DNA of 64,000 nt, taken from positions 248,001-312,000 of the forward strand of contig CAWDGB010000014.1 in NCBI GenBank assembly GCA_963801715.1. The letters run 5' to 3'. Position numbers and translations under genes: made by a program. The DNA comes from CAVVJA01 sp963801715. Its GTDB lineage: Bacteria; Actinomycetota; Actinomycetes; Mycobacteriales; Jatrophihabitantaceae. The notes below the pieces were generated by a model that did no database searches, was not told the DNA's origin, and saw nothing but the letters and a program-made list of their open reading frames with translations. The first letter of the stretch is position 1, and the number at the start of each line of letters is the position of its first letter. This document shows positions 17,423 to 26,794 of this stretch, piece by piece.

Positions 17423-18398
17423 GGGCGTCGATCCGGTGTCGGGACAGCGATCAGCTCGCGAGCACCCGGACGAGCTCACGGGGACCGGTCGGTCGGATCG
17501 GCAATCAGATGCGGTGGACGAGCGGGGCGCGCTCGACACGGTCGTCGTCACCGGCTTGTCCGGAGCCGGCCGGAGTACCGCGGCGAAATGCCTGGAGGAT
17601 CTTGGTTACTTCGTGGTGGACAACTTGCCACCGGAGCTGGTGGCGACCATGGTCCAGTTGGGCAGCCGGACGCAGGGCGCGGTCACCCGCATCGCGGTCG
17701 TCATGGATGTGCGCAGCCGGGCCTTCTCCGCTGACCTGCGCGGCGTGATCCGTGACCTCGCGACGAACGGGATGCGGCCCCGCGTGCTGTTCCTGGAGGC
17801 GAGCGAGGAGGTGCTTGTCCGGCGATTCGAGAACAATCGGCGTGCTCATCCACTGCAGGGTGATGGTCGGCTGATCGACGGCATCAGGGCTGAGCGGCGA
17901 CTACTCGTCGAGCTGCGCGGCGAGGCGGACCTCGTCGTCGATACCAGCGATCGGTCGGTGCACGACCTGCGCCGGGAGATCGAGCGAGCGTTTGCCACCG
18001 GCGGAGAGCTCGGCGGCGCCCAGCCGCTGCGAGCGACGGTCGTGTCGTTCGGGTACAAGTACGGCCTCCCGGTCGACGCGGATCTGGTCGTGGACGTCCG
18101 GTTCCTGCCCAACCCGTTCTGGATCCCGGAGCTTCGAGAGCTGACCGGCGACGATGTGGAGGTGCGCGACTACGTCCTCGCGCAGCAAGGAGCGGTCGAG
18201 TTCATCGATCGATACTCGGAGATCCTGGAGATCATCGGTGCTGGCTATTCCCGGGAGGGCAAGCACTATCTGACGCTTGCGATCGGCTGCACGGGCGGGA
18301 AGCATCGGTCCGTCGTGATGGCGCGCCAGTTTGCGGATCGACTGTCGGCCATGGGGGTGCGGGCCACGGTCGTCAACCGGGATCTCGGTCGTGAGTAA
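17409..18398 (+). CDS. rapZ: RNase adapter protein RapZ
   Basis: A 329-residue P-loop protein. In enterobacteria RapZ controls glucosamine-6-phosphate synthase through small RNAs; in actinobacteria the role is less clear. Walker A is VTGLSGAGRST with Arg in place of the usual Lys, as is common in actinobacterial members. The C-terminal domain has ATVVSFGYKYGLP, DVRFLPNPFW and AIGCTGGKHRSVVMA. The first 35 or so residues are poorly conserved, so the start (ATG 17409, or GTG 17406) is approximate. It overlaps the corrected uvrC end and yvcK, forming the conserved rapZ-yvcK-whiA block. Confidence 0.93.
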   Translation: MAAAEGVDPVSGQRSAREHPDELTGTGRSDRQSDAVDERGALDTVVVTGLSGAGRSTAAKCLEDLGYFVVDNLPPELVATMVQLGSRTQGAVTRIAVVMDVRSRAFSADLRGVIRDLATNGMRPRVLFLEASEEVLVRRFENNRRAHPLQGDGRLIDGIRAERRLLVELRGEADLVVDTSDRSVHDLRREIERAFATGGELGGAQPLRATVVSFGYKYGLPVDADLVVDVRFLPNPFWIPELRELTGDDVEVRDYVLAQQGAVEFIDRYSEILEIIGAGYSREGKHYLTLAIGCTGGKHRSVVMARQFADRLSAMGVRATVVNRDLGRE

Positions 18399-19386
18399 CG
18401 GCCGCCTGCACGCAGTAGCCCTCGGCGGCGGGCATGGGCTGCACGCTTCCCTGTCGGCGCTGCGTCAGCTGACAACGAATCTCACCGCTATCGTCACCGT
18501 CGCCGACGACGGAGGGTCGTCCGGCCGCATCCGCAGCGAATTGGGCTTGCTGCCGCCGGGTGACCTGCGAATGGCCGTGACCGCCTTGGCCGGCGAGGAC
18601 CGGGACGACGCGATGTGGGCCAGCGTGCTGCAGCACCGCTTCGGAGGTCATGGCGCTCTCGCCGGCCATCCCGTCGGCAACTTGCTCATCAGTGGCCTGA
18701 TGGACCGATTCGGAGATCCACTCGCGGCGCTGGCGAACGTCGCCGAGCTCGTTGGCGCTGTCGGCCGCGTGCTACCGATGAGCCCGATTCCACTCGACCT
18801 GGTCGCCGAGGTCGATCGCCTCGACCCAGACGATCCGGCTCGCACCCGGCGGATTCGCGGTCAGTCCTCGATCGCGGCCACGCCCGGGCGGGTACGGAGT
18901 ATCCGCCTCCTGCCGCCCGGGGCTCCGGCGTGCGCCGCTGCGGTCGACGCCGTGCGGGAATCGGATGTCGTCGTGCTAGGACCCGGATCTTGGTTCACGA
19001 GCGTGATCCCGCACCTGCTGCTGCGCGAGTTGGGCCGGGCCATCGCAACGACCCGGGCGACGGTGGTGGTGACGGTCAATCTCGTGCCGCAGGCCGGCGA
19101 GACTCCGGATTTCTCAGCAGAGGAACTGCTGCGGATACTGCAGGAGCACGCGCGCGATCGCGGCGGGCTGCGAATAGACGTCGTTGTCGCGGATGTCGAT
19201 TCAGTACCCGATCCCCAAGGACTACACCGGTACGTGCGCGACATCGGTGCGCGTCTCGTACTGTCAGAGGTCGCGGCAGATGACAGCGCGGCCCGGCACG
19301 ATCCCGCGCGACTGGCCGGTGCGTACCGGCGCGCAGTGCAGGAGACCGAGGTCGAGGCGACGGAGGAGGGTTCGCGATGGCGATGA
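18391..19386 (+). CDS. yvcK: YvcK/CofD-like UDP-sugar-binding protein
   Basis: A 331-residue CofD-fold protein of the YvcK (gluconeogenesis factor) family. In Bacillus and mycobacteria these bind UDP-GlcNAc and influence peptidoglycan synthesis on gluconeogenic carbon sources. Motifs: ALGGGHGLHASLSALR, VTVADDGGSSGRIR, LPPGDLRM, HPVGNLLISGL and VVLGPGSWFTSVIPHLL. GTG start inside the rapZ stop region (8-bp overlap). It overlaps whiA by 10 bp, so the three genes are translationally coupled. Confidence 0.92.
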   Translation: MSNGRLHAVALGGGHGLHASLSALRQLTTNLTAIVTVADDGGSSGRIRSELGLLPPGDLRMAVTALAGEDRDDAMWASVLQHRFGGHGALAGHPVGNLLISGLMDRFGDPLAALANVAELVGAVGRVLPMSPIPLDLVAEVDRLDPDDPARTRRIRGQSSIAATPGRVRSIRLLPPGAPACAAAVDAVRESDVVVLGPGSWFTSVIPHLLLRELGRAIATTRATVVVTVNLVPQAGETPDFSAEELLRILQEHARDRGGLRIDVVVADVDSVPDPQGLHRYVRDIGARLVLSEVAADDSAARHDPARLAGAYRRAVQETEVEATEEGSRWR

Positions 19387-20357
19387 CCGCCGCGGTCAAG
19401 GACGAGTTGAGCCGGATCACGGTGACGAGACCGAGCGCGCGACGGGCTGAGATCGCCACCATGCTGCGGTTTGCGGGCGCCCTGCACCTCGTGGGCGGGC
19501 ACATCGTCATCGAGGCGGAAGTCGACACCGGATCGGTAGCCCGTCGGCTACGCAAGGAGATCGCCGAGGTCTTCGGTCATGGCTCCGAGGTCCAAATCGT
19601 CGCAAGCAGCGGCCTGCACCGGACCAGCCGCTATCTCATCCGGGTCACGAAGGACGGCGAGGGGCTGGCCCGGCAATCCGGCCTCGTGGACCTCCGTGGC
19701 CGTCCGGTACGTGGCCTGCCCCACCACGTAGTCGCCGGCGGCATCGGGGACGCCGAAGCGGCGTGGCGCGGCGCCTTTCTCGCGCATGGCTCGCTGACCG
19801 AACCGGGCCGGGCCTGCTCGCTGGAAATAACCTGCCCTTCGACCGAGGCGGCGCTTGCCTTGGTCGGCGTTGGACGCCGCCTCGGCGTGACGTCCAAGGC
19901 CCGCGAGGTACGTGGTTCGGACCGTGTCGTCGTGCGGGACGGCGACGCGATCGGAGCGCTGCTCACCCGCATCGGTGCGCACGAGAGTGTGCTCGTGTGG
20001 GAGGAACGCCGGCTGCGGCGAGAGGTGCGGGCCACCGCGAACCGGCTGGCCAACTTCGACGACGCCAACCTGCGCCGATCGGCCCGGGCGGCGGTCGCCG
20101 CCGGAGCTCGCGTCGAGCGGGCGATGCAGATCCTGGGCGACGACGCACCGGAGCACTTGCTGCAAGCCGGGCGATTGCGCCTGGAGCACAAGCAGGCCTC
20201 GCTGGAGGAGCTAGGGACGCGCTCCGACCCGCCGATGACCAAGGATGCGGTGGCAGGCCGGATTCGGCGCCTGCTGGCGATGGCCGACAAGCGGGCCGCC
20301 GAGCTGGGCCTGCCGGACACCGAGTCCGTGGTGACTCCCGAGATGCTCGCTCAGTAG
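19377..20357 (+). CDS. whiA: Sporulation/cell-division regulator WhiA
   Basis: A 326-residue DNA-binding protein combining an N-terminal LAGLIDADG-like domain (RRAEIATMLRFAGALHL, WRGAFLAHGSLTEP) with a C-terminal helix-turn-helix (LEELGTRSDPPMTKDAVAGR). In Streptomyces WhiA acts with WhiB in sporulation septation; in other Gram-positives it affects division and chromosome segregation. The location after rapZ and yvcK is its usual context. A palindromic repeat begins 7 bp after the stop. Confidence 0.95.
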   Translation: MAMTAAVKDELSRITVTRPSARRAEIATMLRFAGALHLVGGHIVIEAEVDTGSVARRLRKEIAEVFGHGSEVQIVASSGLHRTSRYLIRVTKDGEGLARQSGLVDLRGRPVRGLPHHVVAGGIGDAEAAWRGAFLAHGSLTEPGRACSLEITCPSTEAALALVGVGRRLGVTSKAREVRGSDRVVVRDGDAIGALLTRIGAHESVLVWEERRLRREVRATANRLANFDDANLRRSARAAVAAGARVERAMQILGDDAPEHLLQAGRLRLEHKQASLEELGTRSDPPMTKDAVAGRIRRLLAMADKRAAELGLPDTESVVTPEMLAQ

Positions 20358-20363
20358 CGCTAA

Positions 20364-20402
20364 TGATCTTGGATATCGTCGCGGAGGGCGAGTCCAAGAT
20401 CA
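20364..20402. repeat. Gene-end palindromic repeat, copy 3
   Basis: TGATCTTGGA (20364-20373) and TCCAAGATCA (20393-20402) are perfect 10-bp arms around a 19-nt loop that contains TCGTCGCGGAGGGCGAG. It sits just after whiA and 139 bp before gap. This is the shortest copy and the only one between two plus-strand genes. Confidence 0.85.
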
Positions 20403-20540
20403 CTCCGGCACTAGTTACCGGTGGGTAGCTTTCGGCGCATTCGGAGCAAGGGAATGAACCAGCTAGGGTTTGCGGAGACGGGCGTTGCGCCGTTCAGCCA
20501 TAACGAGAAACCAACCTCCCGTAAGCAAGGAGCCGCAGCA

Positions 20541-21545
20541 GTGACCGTTCGTGTGGGCATCAACGGATTCGGCCGGATCGGCCGGAACTTCTTCCGCGCC
20601 GTGCAAGCATCTGGGGCCGACCTCGACATCGTCGCGGCGAACGATCTTGGCGATGTGGCGACGATGGCGCATCTGCTGAAGTACGACAGCATTCTGGGCC
20701 GCTATCCGGAACCCGTGCGGGCCACCGAGGACGGCATCCAGGTTGGCGATCGCACCCTGAAGATCCTGGCCGAGCGGGACCCGGCGGCGCTGCCCTGGGC
20801 CGACCTCGGGGTCGACGTCGTCATCGAGTCGACGGGCTTGTTCACCAAGGCCGCCGCGGCCCGCAAACACGTCGACGCCGGTGCCAAGAAGGTCATCATT
20901 TCCGCACCCGCCACCGACGAGGACGTCACGATCGTCATGGGCGTGAACGAGGGGGCCTACGACAGCAGCAAGCACACCATCATCTCGAATGCGTCCTGCA
21001 CCACGAACTGCCTTGGTCCGCTCGCGAAGGTTCTGGACGACGCCGTCGGAATCGAGCGCGGCCTGATGACCACGATCCACGCCTACACCCAGGATCAGAA
21101 CTTGCAAGATGGCCCGCACAAGGACCTGCGGCGTGCCCGGGCAGCGGCGATAAACATCGTGCCCACGTCGACGGGTGCGGCGAAGGCGATCGGTCTCGTC
21201 TTGCCGCAGCTGAAGGGCAAGCTCGACGGCTACGCGTTGCGGGTACCGGTGCCCACCGGCTCGGCCACCGATCTGACGGTGACCGCCGCCCGCGAGACGT
21301 CGGTCGACGAGGTCAATTCGGCCTACCAGGCCGCGGCCGACGGCCCGCTCAAGGGCATCCTGACGTACACCGAGGACCCCATCGTGTCAGCTGACATCGT
21401 CACCGACCCGGCGTCGTGCATCTTCGACGCGGGGTTGACGAAGGTGATCGGCAACCAGGTGAAGGTGGTCGGCTGGTACGACAACGAGTGGGGTTACTCC
21501 AACCGGCTCGCGGATCTCACGCTCTACGTCGGCACCTCCCTCTGA
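20541..21545 (+). CDS. gap: Glyceraldehyde-3-phosphate dehydrogenase
   Basis: Glycolytic enzyme of 334 residues, oxidising glyceraldehyde-3-phosphate with NAD and phosphate. VGINGFGRIGRNFFRA is the Rossmann loop, SNASCTTNCLGPLAKV contains the catalytic cysteine, and WYDNEWGYSNRL is at the C terminus. The GTG at 20541 has AAGGAG 8 nt upstream and begins exactly at the conserved N terminus; the open frame extends upstream without similarity. First gene of gap-pgk-tpiA. Confidence 0.96.
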   Translation: MTVRVGINGFGRIGRNFFRAVQASGADLDIVAANDLGDVATMAHLLKYDSILGRYPEPVRATEDGIQVGDRTLKILAERDPAALPWADLGVDVVIESTGLFTKAAAARKHVDAGAKKVIISAPATDEDVTIVMGVNEGAYDSSKHTIISNASCTTNCLGPLAKVLDDAVGIERGLMTTIHAYTQDQNLQDGPHKDLRRARAAAINIVPTSTGAAKAIGLVLPQLKGKLDGYALRVPVPTGSATDLTVTAARETSVDEVNSAYQAAADGPLKGILTYTEDPIVSADIVTDPASCIFDAGLTKVIGNQVKVVGWYDNEWGYSNRLADLTLYVGTSL

Positions 21546-21553
21546 GCGGGCCG

Positions 21554-22774
21554 ATGCGAACCGTCGACGATCTCGTCCGAGTCGGCGTCCGCGGACGGCG
21601 GGTCCTCGTCCGCAGCGACTTGAACGTGCCACTGGCGTACGACGGGGAACGAGCGAGGGTCACCGACGACGGGCGTATCCGCGCGTCATTGCCGGTATTG
21701 ACGAAGCTGCTCGACCATGGCGCACGGGTCATCGTCGCGGCCCACCTCGGGCGTCCCAAGGGCGAGCCGGATCCTCGCTACTCACTCAGCCCGGTCGCTG
21801 ACCGGCTGGCGGCGCTGCTCGGTCGGCCGGTGGACTTCGCGCTGGACACCATCGGGGAGAGCGCCCGGCTGCTGGCCTGCGATCTGGACGACGGTGACCT
21901 GTTGCTGTTGGAGAACGTGCGCTTCAACGCCGAGGAGACGAGCAAGCACAAAGCGGAGCGTCAGGGTTTCGCCCGCTGCCTGGCTCTGCTGACGGGTGGC
22001 GAGGACGAGGGCGGCGCTTACGTGGATGATGCTTTCGGCGCCGTTCATCGCAAGCACGCGTCGGTCTACGAGGTGGCCAAGCTGCTCCCGCACTACTGCG
22101 GCGATCTCGTGCGCGACGAGGTCGGGGTCTTGCGGCGACTCACCGGCGACCCAAGGCGGCCTTACGTCGTCGTCCTCGGCGGCAGCAAGGTGAGCGACAA
22201 GCTAGCTGTGATCGAGTCGCTGTTGCCCAAAGTCGACTCACTGCTCGTCGGCGGCGGCATGTGCTTCACATTCTTGAAGGCGCAGGGCCACGAGGTTGGC
22301 GATTCGCTGCTCGAGGACGATTTCGTCGAGACCTGCCGGACGCTGCTCGAGCGCTCCGAGGGCAAGATCGGTCTGCCGCCTGACATCGTGGTGGCGAGCG
22401 AACTGACCGACGACGCGCGTACCCAGGTCGTGGCGGCCGACGCGATCCCGCCCGGGACGAAGGGTCTGGACATCGGCCCGGCGGCGGTAGCCGCGTTCTC
22501 GGCCGTCCTGGCGGACGCGCAGACGGTGTTCTGGAATGGACCGATGGGCGTGTTCGAGGTTGCGCCGTTCGCGGTCGGTACCAAGGGCGTTGCCGAAGCA
22601 GTAGCGGCCAGCCCGGGCTTGAGCGTCGTCGGCGGCGGTGATTCGGCTGCGGCCGTTCGCATGCTCGGCCTTGATGCCGCAGCGTTCGGCCACATCTCAA
22701 CGGGCGGGGGCGCGTCGCTGGAGTACCTAGAGGGCAAGACGTTGCCCGGGGTTGCCGTGCTCGATGGCGCCTGA
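21554..22774 (+). CDS. pgk: Phosphoglycerate kinase
   Basis: A 406-residue two-lobed kinase that makes ATP from 1,3-bisphosphoglycerate. Motifs: VLVRSDLNVPL (substrate site), AHLGRPKGE, LLENVRFNAEE, VVLGGSKVSDKLAVIE, FWNGPMGVFE and VVGGGDSAAAV (nucleotide site). The ATG at 21554 is 8 bp after gap. The longer upstream frame lies inside gap and is not supported. Confidence 0.96.
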   Translation: MRTVDDLVRVGVRGRRVLVRSDLNVPLAYDGERARVTDDGRIRASLPVLTKLLDHGARVIVAAHLGRPKGEPDPRYSLSPVADRLAALLGRPVDFALDTIGESARLLACDLDDGDLLLLENVRFNAEETSKHKAERQGFARCLALLTGGEDEGGAYVDDAFGAVHRKHASVYEVAKLLPHYCGDLVRDEVGVLRRLTGDPRRPYVVVLGGSKVSDKLAVIESLLPKVDSLLVGGGMCFTFLKAQGHEVGDSLLEDDFVETCRTLLERSEGKIGLPPDIVVASELTDDARTQVVAADAIPPGTKGLDIGPAAVAAFSAVLADAQTVFWNGPMGVFEVAPFAVGTKGVAEAVAASPGLSVVGGGDSAAAVRMLGLDAAAFGHISTGGGASLEYLEGKTLPGVAVLDGA

Positions 22775-22821
22775 GCGAGTGCGCTTGTGCGAAGCGGAAT
22801 GTCCGTGCGAGTGAGCGCCGC

Positions 22822-23601
22822 GTGACGCATCGCCAGCCGCTGATCGCCGGCAACTGGAAGATGAATCTCAATCATCTCGAGGCGATCGCGCTCATCCAGA
22901 AGATCGCTTTCAGCCTGACCGCGGCGCAACTCTCGGCAGTCGAAGTCGTGGTTCTGCCGCCGTTCGTCGACATCCGCAGCGTGCAGACGCTCGTCGACGG
23001 CGACAAGTTGCTGATTGGCTACGGGGCGCAAGATCTGTCGCCCCATGATGCGGGGGCGTATACCGGGGATGTCAGCGGTGCAATGCTGGCAAAGCTTGGT
23101 TGCCGGTATGCCATCGTTGGTCACTCTGAGCGCCGGCAGTATCACGCCGAAGACGATGTCATCGTGAACGCCAAGCTTCACGCCGCGCTGCGGCACGGCC
23201 TGCGCCCGATTCTGTGCGTCGGCGAGTCGCTCGACGTGCGTGCGGCCGGGCAGTACCTGGAGCATGTTCGGACGCAACTCGATGGTGGGCTCAAGGGCCT
23301 GACCGCTCCGCAGGCATCGACGGTCGCGCTGGCATACGAACCGATCTGGGCGATAGGTACCGGGCAGGTGGCCACACCGCAGGACGCGGAGGAGGTCTGC
23401 GCCTCGCTACGGGTCCAGTTGGCCGAGTCCTACTCCGCGGAGGTCGCTGACGATATGAGGATCTTGTATGGCGGCTCGGTGAAGGGGTCGAACGCGGCCG
23501 ACCTGCTAGCCCAGGCGAACATCGACGGCGCGCTGGTCGGCGGCGCTAGCCTCGACGCCGCCGAGTTCGCTGCGATCTGCGGGGCGGCGGCCGGAGGATG
23601 A
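22822..23601 (+). CDS. tpiA: Triosephosphate isomerase
   Basis: A 259-residue TIM-barrel enzyme interconverting DHAP and glyceraldehyde-3-phosphate. IAGNWKMNLNH (Lys), VGHSERRQYH (catalytic His), AYEPIWAIGTGQVATP (catalytic Glu and flexible loop) and ILYGGSVKGSNA (phosphate site) are all intact. GTG start 47 bp after pgk. Third gene of the glycolytic cluster. Confidence 0.96.
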   Translation: MTHRQPLIAGNWKMNLNHLEAIALIQKIAFSLTAAQLSAVEVVVLPPFVDIRSVQTLVDGDKLLIGYGAQDLSPHDAGAYTGDVSGAMLAKLGCRYAIVGHSERRQYHAEDDVIVNAKLHAALRHGLRPILCVGESLDVRAAGQYLEHVRTQLDGGLKGLTAPQASTVALAYEPIWAIGTGQVATPQDAEEVCASLRVQLAESYSAEVADDMRILYGGSVKGSNAADLLAQANIDGALVGGASLDAAEFAAICGAAAGG

Positions 23602-23660
23602 CCGGAGCAGCGGACAGAGTGCCCAAATCAGCACGGTATCCTGAACCGGTCCTTGTCCCT

Positions 23661-23676
23661 CGACGCCGCGGCGTCG
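23661..23676. repeat. Perfect 16-bp GC palindrome before secG
   Basis: CGACGCCGCGGCGTCG is fully self-complementary. It lies in the 103-bp gap between tpiA and secG, 28 bp before the secG start. With no loop it could be a protein-binding dyad or part of a small hairpin. No matching regulator is apparent. Confidence 0.35.
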
Positions 23677-23704
23677 TAGATCGCCCGGAAGCCGGTCGCC
23701 GTTC

Positions 23705-23944
23705 ATGATTCTCGCGTTGTCCATTCTGCTCGTACTGGTGAGCCTGCTGCTCATCGTGCTGGTGCTGCTGCACCGCGGAAAGGGCGGCGGGTTGTCGTCG
23801 ATGCTCGGCGGCTCGTTCTACTCGAACCTGTCCGGCTCATCTGTTGTCGAGCGGAATCTGGACCGGATCACTGTCATCGGGGGTCTGGTCTGGGCGATCT
23901 GCATCGTTGGCTTAGGACTGCTCTACAAGAATCAGGGAGGGTGA
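23705..23944 (+). CDS. secG: Preprotein translocase subunit SecG
   Basis: A 79-residue inner-membrane protein of the SecYEG channel. Two transmembrane helices (residues about 2-22 and 54-73) flank the family's cytoplasmic loop, HRGKGGGLSSMLGGSFYSNL. Length and position after tpiA are typical of actinobacteria. Confidence 0.93.
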   Translation: MILALSILLVLVSLLLIVLVLLHRGKGGGLSSMLGGSFYSNLSGSSVVERNLDRITVIGGLVWAICIVGLGLLYKNQGG

Positions 23945-24049
23945 CTCTCGCGGCTGCTTGGCCGCGCTGCTCGTGTTCCGTCGGCTGTAAGCGCATTCAG
24001 GTTGTGAAAGAGCAATGGTTTGCCGTAGCACCGATCAGGAGGAGATGAC

Positions 24050-24394
24050 GTGTCTGGTGGCAGTGCGATCCGCGGAAGTCGGGTCGGGGCCGGGCCGATG
24101 GGGGAGCGCGAACGAGGCGAGTCGGCGCCGCGCCGACGGGTCTCCTTCTATTGCGCAAACGGGCACGAGGTTCGTCCCGCGTTCGCGATGGACGCGGCAC
24201 TACCAGACATGTGGGACTGTCCGCAATGCGGCTACCCGGCCGGCCGGGAATCGCTGGCGCCGCCGGACGCGCCGCGTAACGAGCCGTACAAGACTCACCT
24301 GGCGTACGTGAAAGAGCGCCGCAGCGACGAGGACGGCGCCGCGATCCTGGAAGAGGCGCTGCAGAAACTGCGGGCCCGGCGCGGCGAGTTTTAG
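24050..24394 (+). CDS. rbpA: RNA polymerase-binding protein RbpA
   Basis: A 114-residue actinobacterial transcription factor that binds RNA polymerase and principal sigma factors and stabilises the open complex. The zinc-binding core is visible as FYCANGHEV...WDCPQCGYPAG, followed by the basic linker and the sigma-interacting helix near YKTHLAYVKERRSDEDG. The GTG at 24050 is preceded by AGGAGG, 7 nt away. It converges on the MFS exporter gene. Confidence 0.94.
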   Translation: MSGGSAIRGSRVGAGPMGERERGESAPRRRVSFYCANGHEVRPAFAMDAALPDMWDCPQCGYPAGRESLAPPDAPRNEPYKTHLAYVKERRSDEDGAAILEEALQKLRARRGEF

Positions 24395-24446
24395 CCCCTC
24401 TTCGCCGAGAGACACTTCGCCGATCTTCGTCCGGCCGGCTACGGCG

Positions 24447-26075
24447 TCACGGCTGCCGGGCTCGATTGGCGGGCCGCCAGCGTGGACGGTTCGTTGGACT
24501 GCGCGCGGAGTCGTCCGGCTGTGGGCCGGGTCCCGAGGACGGGCGGATCGTCAACGCGGCGATGACCCCCGCCACGAAGATCAGGAGAGCGGACACCATC
24601 AACGCAGAGCTCAGGCCCGCCCGAAACGCGCCGTAGGCCGCGTCGAGGACCTGGTTGACGATCGGTCCGTACGCGGCGGTGGCCGCGGACTTGCCACCAC
24701 TTGGCACCGTGCCGTCTTTGATCGCCGCGATGACGATCGACTGAAAGTTGGCCGGTATGTCAAGCGCCGCTAATCGATTGGTGAGATCCGTGGTCAGGTG
24801 GGCGTTGACCAACGAGCCCAGGGCGACGACGCCGACGACAGCGCCGAGTTGCCGGCTGGTGTTGGTGGCCGATGCCGCCATTCCGGATTGGGCGGCCGGG
24901 ATCGCGCTCAAGACGGCGGACGTGAGCGGGACGACGACCACGCCGAATCCGACCCCGGCGACCGCCAGGGCTGCTGCCAGCGGTACGAAGTTGCCTTCGG
25001 CCGTGAGGTAGTGCTCCGTGAGCAGGAGGCCGGCGGCGGCAAGCAGGCTGCCTATCGTCATGGGCATTCGCGGGCCGACGCGGGCGACCCATCGGCCGGC
25101 GAGGAGTGACCCGACGATCATCGCCACCGTCATGGGGGCGAACTGCGCCGCCGTGCGGAAACCCGAATACCCAACCACTTCCTGCAGATACAGGGCGGTG
25201 AAGAAGAAGATGGCGAAGATGCCGAAGTAGGTTGCGAACGCGACCAGCAACGGTCCGCCCACAGCCGGTTCCCGCACGTAGCGAAGGTCCAGCATGGGCG
25301 CTTGGCTGCGATGCTCAACGATCAGGAATCCGATCAAAGCGGCACCGCTGATGACGAACAGCGCGATGATCCACGGCGTCGAATAGCCGGCATCCTCGCC
25401 GGCGATCCCGGCGAAGATTCCGCAACCCAGGCAGATCGCTGCGAGAACGAAGCCAGGTATGTCCAGCTCGGCGGCTTGCGGATCGGCTGACTCCGGAACG
25501 AACCGGGCCGCGGCCGCGAACAGCACGACTCCGAGAGCAACGTTGAACCAGAACACGGTTCGCCAACTGCCGATACCGACGAGCGCACCGCCGAGGATCG
25601 GTCCTGCCGCTAGCGCCAGGCCGGACACGGCGGCCCACACGCCGAGCGCGCGTGACCGCGTGCGCTGATTCGGGTAGAGATGCCGGATCACCGAGAGCGT
25701 CTGCGGTTCGCAACACGCGGCGCCGACGCCCATCAGAGCCCGCGCCGCGATCAGCAGTGCCACGGTCGGCGCCAGCGCGCCAAGCAGCGAGGCGCCGCAG
25801 AACAGCACCAAGCCGATAAGCATCAACCGCTTGCGACCCCACCGATCCGCGATGGTGCCGGCGGGCAGCATCAGGCTGGCGAAGACCAGGGCATAAGCGC
25901 CGACCACCCACTGCAATGACACGACCCCCACCTGCAGGTCGGCCTGCACGCTGCCGAGAGCGACGGCCACGATCGTCGTGTCAAGGAAGGTCAGGAATAG
26001 CACGCCACATAACGCAGCGAGCGCCCGTCGTGGAAGCAGCACCGGGGCGTTGAGGTAGCTCGGTGATGGATCCAT
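24447..26075 (-). CDS. MFS drug-type exporter (DHA2/EmrB-QacA family)
   Basis: A 542-residue protein with about 14 predicted helices. It has the DHA2 features LDTTIVAVALGSVQADL in helix 1, the loop motif GTIADRWGRKRLML, and ALMGVGAACCEPQTLSVI. Family members export cationic or hydrophobic drugs; the substrate is unknown. The start is set at ATG 26075 (MDPSPSYLNAPVLLPRRALA), because the upstream 118 codons in frame overlap the lipoprotein gene and are not membrane-like. The lipoprotein gene ends 5 bp before it, so the pair is probably an operon. Confidence 0.88.
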   Translation of the reverse strand: MDPSPSYLNAPVLLPRRALAALCGVLFLTFLDTTIVAVALGSVQADLQVGVVSLQWVVGAYALVFASLMLPAGTIADRWGRKRLMLIGLVLFCGASLLGALAPTVALLIAARALMGVGAACCEPQTLSVIRHLYPNQRTRSRALGVWAAVSGLALAAGPILGGALVGIGSWRTVFWFNVALGVVLFAAAARFVPESADPQAAELDIPGFVLAAICLGCGIFAGIAGEDAGYSTPWIIALFVISGAALIGFLIVEHRSQAPMLDLRYVREPAVGGPLLVAFATYFGIFAIFFFTALYLQEVVGYSGFRTAAQFAPMTVAMIVGSLLAGRWVARVGPRMPMTIGSLLAAAGLLLTEHYLTAEGNFVPLAAALAVAGVGFGVVVVPLTSAVLSAIPAAQSGMAASATNTSRQLGAVVGVVALGSLVNAHLTTDLTNRLAALDIPANFQSIVIAAIKDGTVPSGGKSAATAAYGPIVNQVLDAAYGAFRAGLSSALMVSALLIFVAGVIAALTIRPSSGPGPQPDDSARSPTNRPRWRPANRARQP

Positions 26076-26080
26076 GGTGG

Positions 26081-26655
26081 CTACAACGTCACGATGACGC
26101 CGTCGACCCTGTCTTGCATATAGGCGGGAGCCGACCCCTGCAACGCGAGCAACTGGCAGAAGCTTGCGTCGCCTACCAGCCACTGGCCACCGACGTTCAC
26201 AGCAGTCCCCGTCTGGTTCGACAACGCCGGTTGGCCGCCGAGTGTGATCGAGTACGTGACCGTTGCCTTGTCGGCAGAGTCCACCGTCACCTTGGATACC
26301 GTCGCCTTCGTCGATTTCGCGATCGGGGACGCGCCGAGGGCCGTGATCACCGGCGCGAAGGTCTGCCCGTTCTGCAGCAGCTGCGCCTTCCGCGAAGCCG
26401 GTGTTGCTCCGTCGAAGAATTCGGACCACACCGTGGCGATTTGCGCGGCGACCGCGGATTCAGCGCCGGAGGATCCGGATGTTGCGCTACTGCCGGAGGG
26501 AGTTGCACTCGGTGAGGAGGGGGACGCCGACGGTGATGAACTGCTGCTGGTCGAGGAATTGGACGAAGAGGAGCTACTACATCCAGCGGTCGCGAGGATG
26601 ACTGGAATGTGATCACCGCAACGGAGCGGGCTCTATCGAGGAACCAAACCACCAC
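26081..26655 (-). CDS. Small Ser-rich lipoprotein, 5' end disrupted
   Basis: The clear part reads IPVILATAGCSSSSSS, a lipobox-like site and acylatable Cys. A roughly 40-residue Ser/Thr/Pro linker follows, then a 110-residue domain (WSEFFDGATPASRKAQLLQN ... ITLGGQPAL ... GGQWLVGDASFCQLL) resembling the low-molecular-weight extracytoplasmic domains of actinobacterial lipoproteins. No start codon is present in this frame before a TAG. The minus-strand GTG at 26655 in another frame gives VVWFLDRARSVAVI and then joins if one base is missing near 26610. Function unknown; it is paired with the MFS exporter downstream. Confidence 0.6.
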
Positions 26656-26794
26656 CGCACTGCCTTTCTAGCGCCGGTGGACCGGTCATCCAGCCAGCTC
26701 CGACGCTACTGCAAATTCTCATTCGCGGCATTCGGAGCCTGCGCCGATGGGCACTGCCGCCTGCGCCGGCCCAGACGCCGTCGTTGGCGAGGCT

